Part shown: positions 63,938 to 64,000 of the stretch, in pieces
Layout: each line of letters begins with the position of its first letter
Position numbering within the stretch: the first letter of the stretch is position 1
From: Stenotrophomonas aracearum
Lineage (GTDB): Bacteria; Pseudomonadota; Gammaproteobacteria; Xanthomonadales; Xanthomonadaceae
Length of the DNA: 64,000 nucleotides
Assembly (NCBI RefSeq): GCF_031834615.1
Contig: NZ_CP115543.1
Coordinates: 3,731,001 to 3,795,000, forward strand
Direction of reading: 5' to 3'
Notes under the pieces: model-generated
Seen by the model: the letters and a program-made list of their open reading frames with translations, nothing else
What the model was told of the DNA's origin: nothing
The model's database searches: none
Made by a program: the position numbers and the translations under genes

Positions 63938-64000
63938 ATGCAGCATGCTTCCGCCCTGGTATACGTGGTCGACGACGATGTCTCGGTACGCGAGTCGCTC
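63938..64000 (+). CDS. Response regulator, 3' end outside the window
   Basis: Only 21 codons are visible: MQHASALVYVVDDDVSVRES then Leu. This is a receiver-domain N-terminus of FixJ type, 32 bp after the previous gene, with GGAG in front. By analogy with similar loci it probably continues into a LuxR-type DNA-binding domain and would be the regulator of the divergent hydrolase genes. The C-terminal part cannot be checked here. Confidence 0.8.
   Translation, partial: MQHASALVYVVDDDVSVRESL

Overview
The window is high-GC, gene-dense chromosomal DNA of a gammaproteobacterium of the Xanthomonas/Stenotrophomonas group. Stenotrophomonas is the best guess. The proteins have a Xanthomonadaceae character (GYF-domain membrane proteins, DUF4124 proteins, Smg next to DprA, TopA with a Lys-rich tail). 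The intergenic repeats look like the GTAG-headed short palindromes (SMAG/REP type) described from Stenotrophomonas: positions 448-506, 37456-37480 and 46199-46223, the last two identical. I see no rRNA or tRNA gene, no CRISPR array, no insertion sequence and no prophage.

Layout. 1-6611: end of a PH-domain membrane protein, then a surface-polysaccharide cluster (glycerophosphotransferase-like protein, GT2, GT4, O-antigen ligase, ArnT-type GT39). 6636-12516: translation and DNA housekeeping (rsmB, fmt, def, a LysM protein, dprA, smg). 12556-14287: two GYF-domain membrane proteins, one fused to a type IV pilin-like segment and one to an RDD domain. 14476-20329: topA, tsaC, two DUF4124 proteins, an SDR and a small lipoprotein. 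20369-25365: sppA, a MATE transporter, and a sigma-like protein with a membrane helix coupled to a DUF3106 protein. 25366-31026: a 436-bp intergenic region with inverted DnaA boxes, then priA, a GST, an NDH-2, a GIY-YIG protein and a TRIC-type membrane protein. 31005-31770: a GNAT/DUF1778 toxin-antitoxin pair. 31956-35416: DAHP synthase with an upstream Tyr/Phe/Trp leader peptide and attenuator, then groEL and groES with a degenerate CIRCE. 35661-40834: a secreted nuclease, cutA, a DsbD with two N-terminal domains, and a TlpA-like protein. 40827-46097: a chemoreceptor overlapping a UvrA-like ABC protein, with a sigma-28-type promoter.

46220-52772 is an accessory redox and regulatory block. 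The minus strand carries a possible four-gene operon (two NmrA-like proteins, an Ohr-like protein, a bestrophin), a LysR regulator and a region-4-only sigma fragment. Divergently, a carboxymuconolactone-decarboxylase-like protein, a cupin and an ECF41-type sigma factor lie in a row. An exact TGTCACA-N16-CGTC motif points at the sigma fragment. 52834-57134 holds an alkyladenine glycosylase, an M23 peptidase, a DUF1254-like lipoprotein, a DJ-1/PfpI protein, a lone receiver and arsC.

57195-64000: five minus-strand genes (EHN epoxide hydrolase, two alpha/beta hydrolases, a cytochrome P460-like protein, an SDR), four of them apparently exported. They are divergent from a PAS-PAS histidine kinase and two receiver proteins, the last cut by the window edge. 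A near-perfect palindrome in the shared promoter region is a good candidate operator. The items most worth following are the aromatic leader-peptide attenuator, the ECF41 arrangement, the hydrolase/two-component locus and the sigma-membrane fusion.
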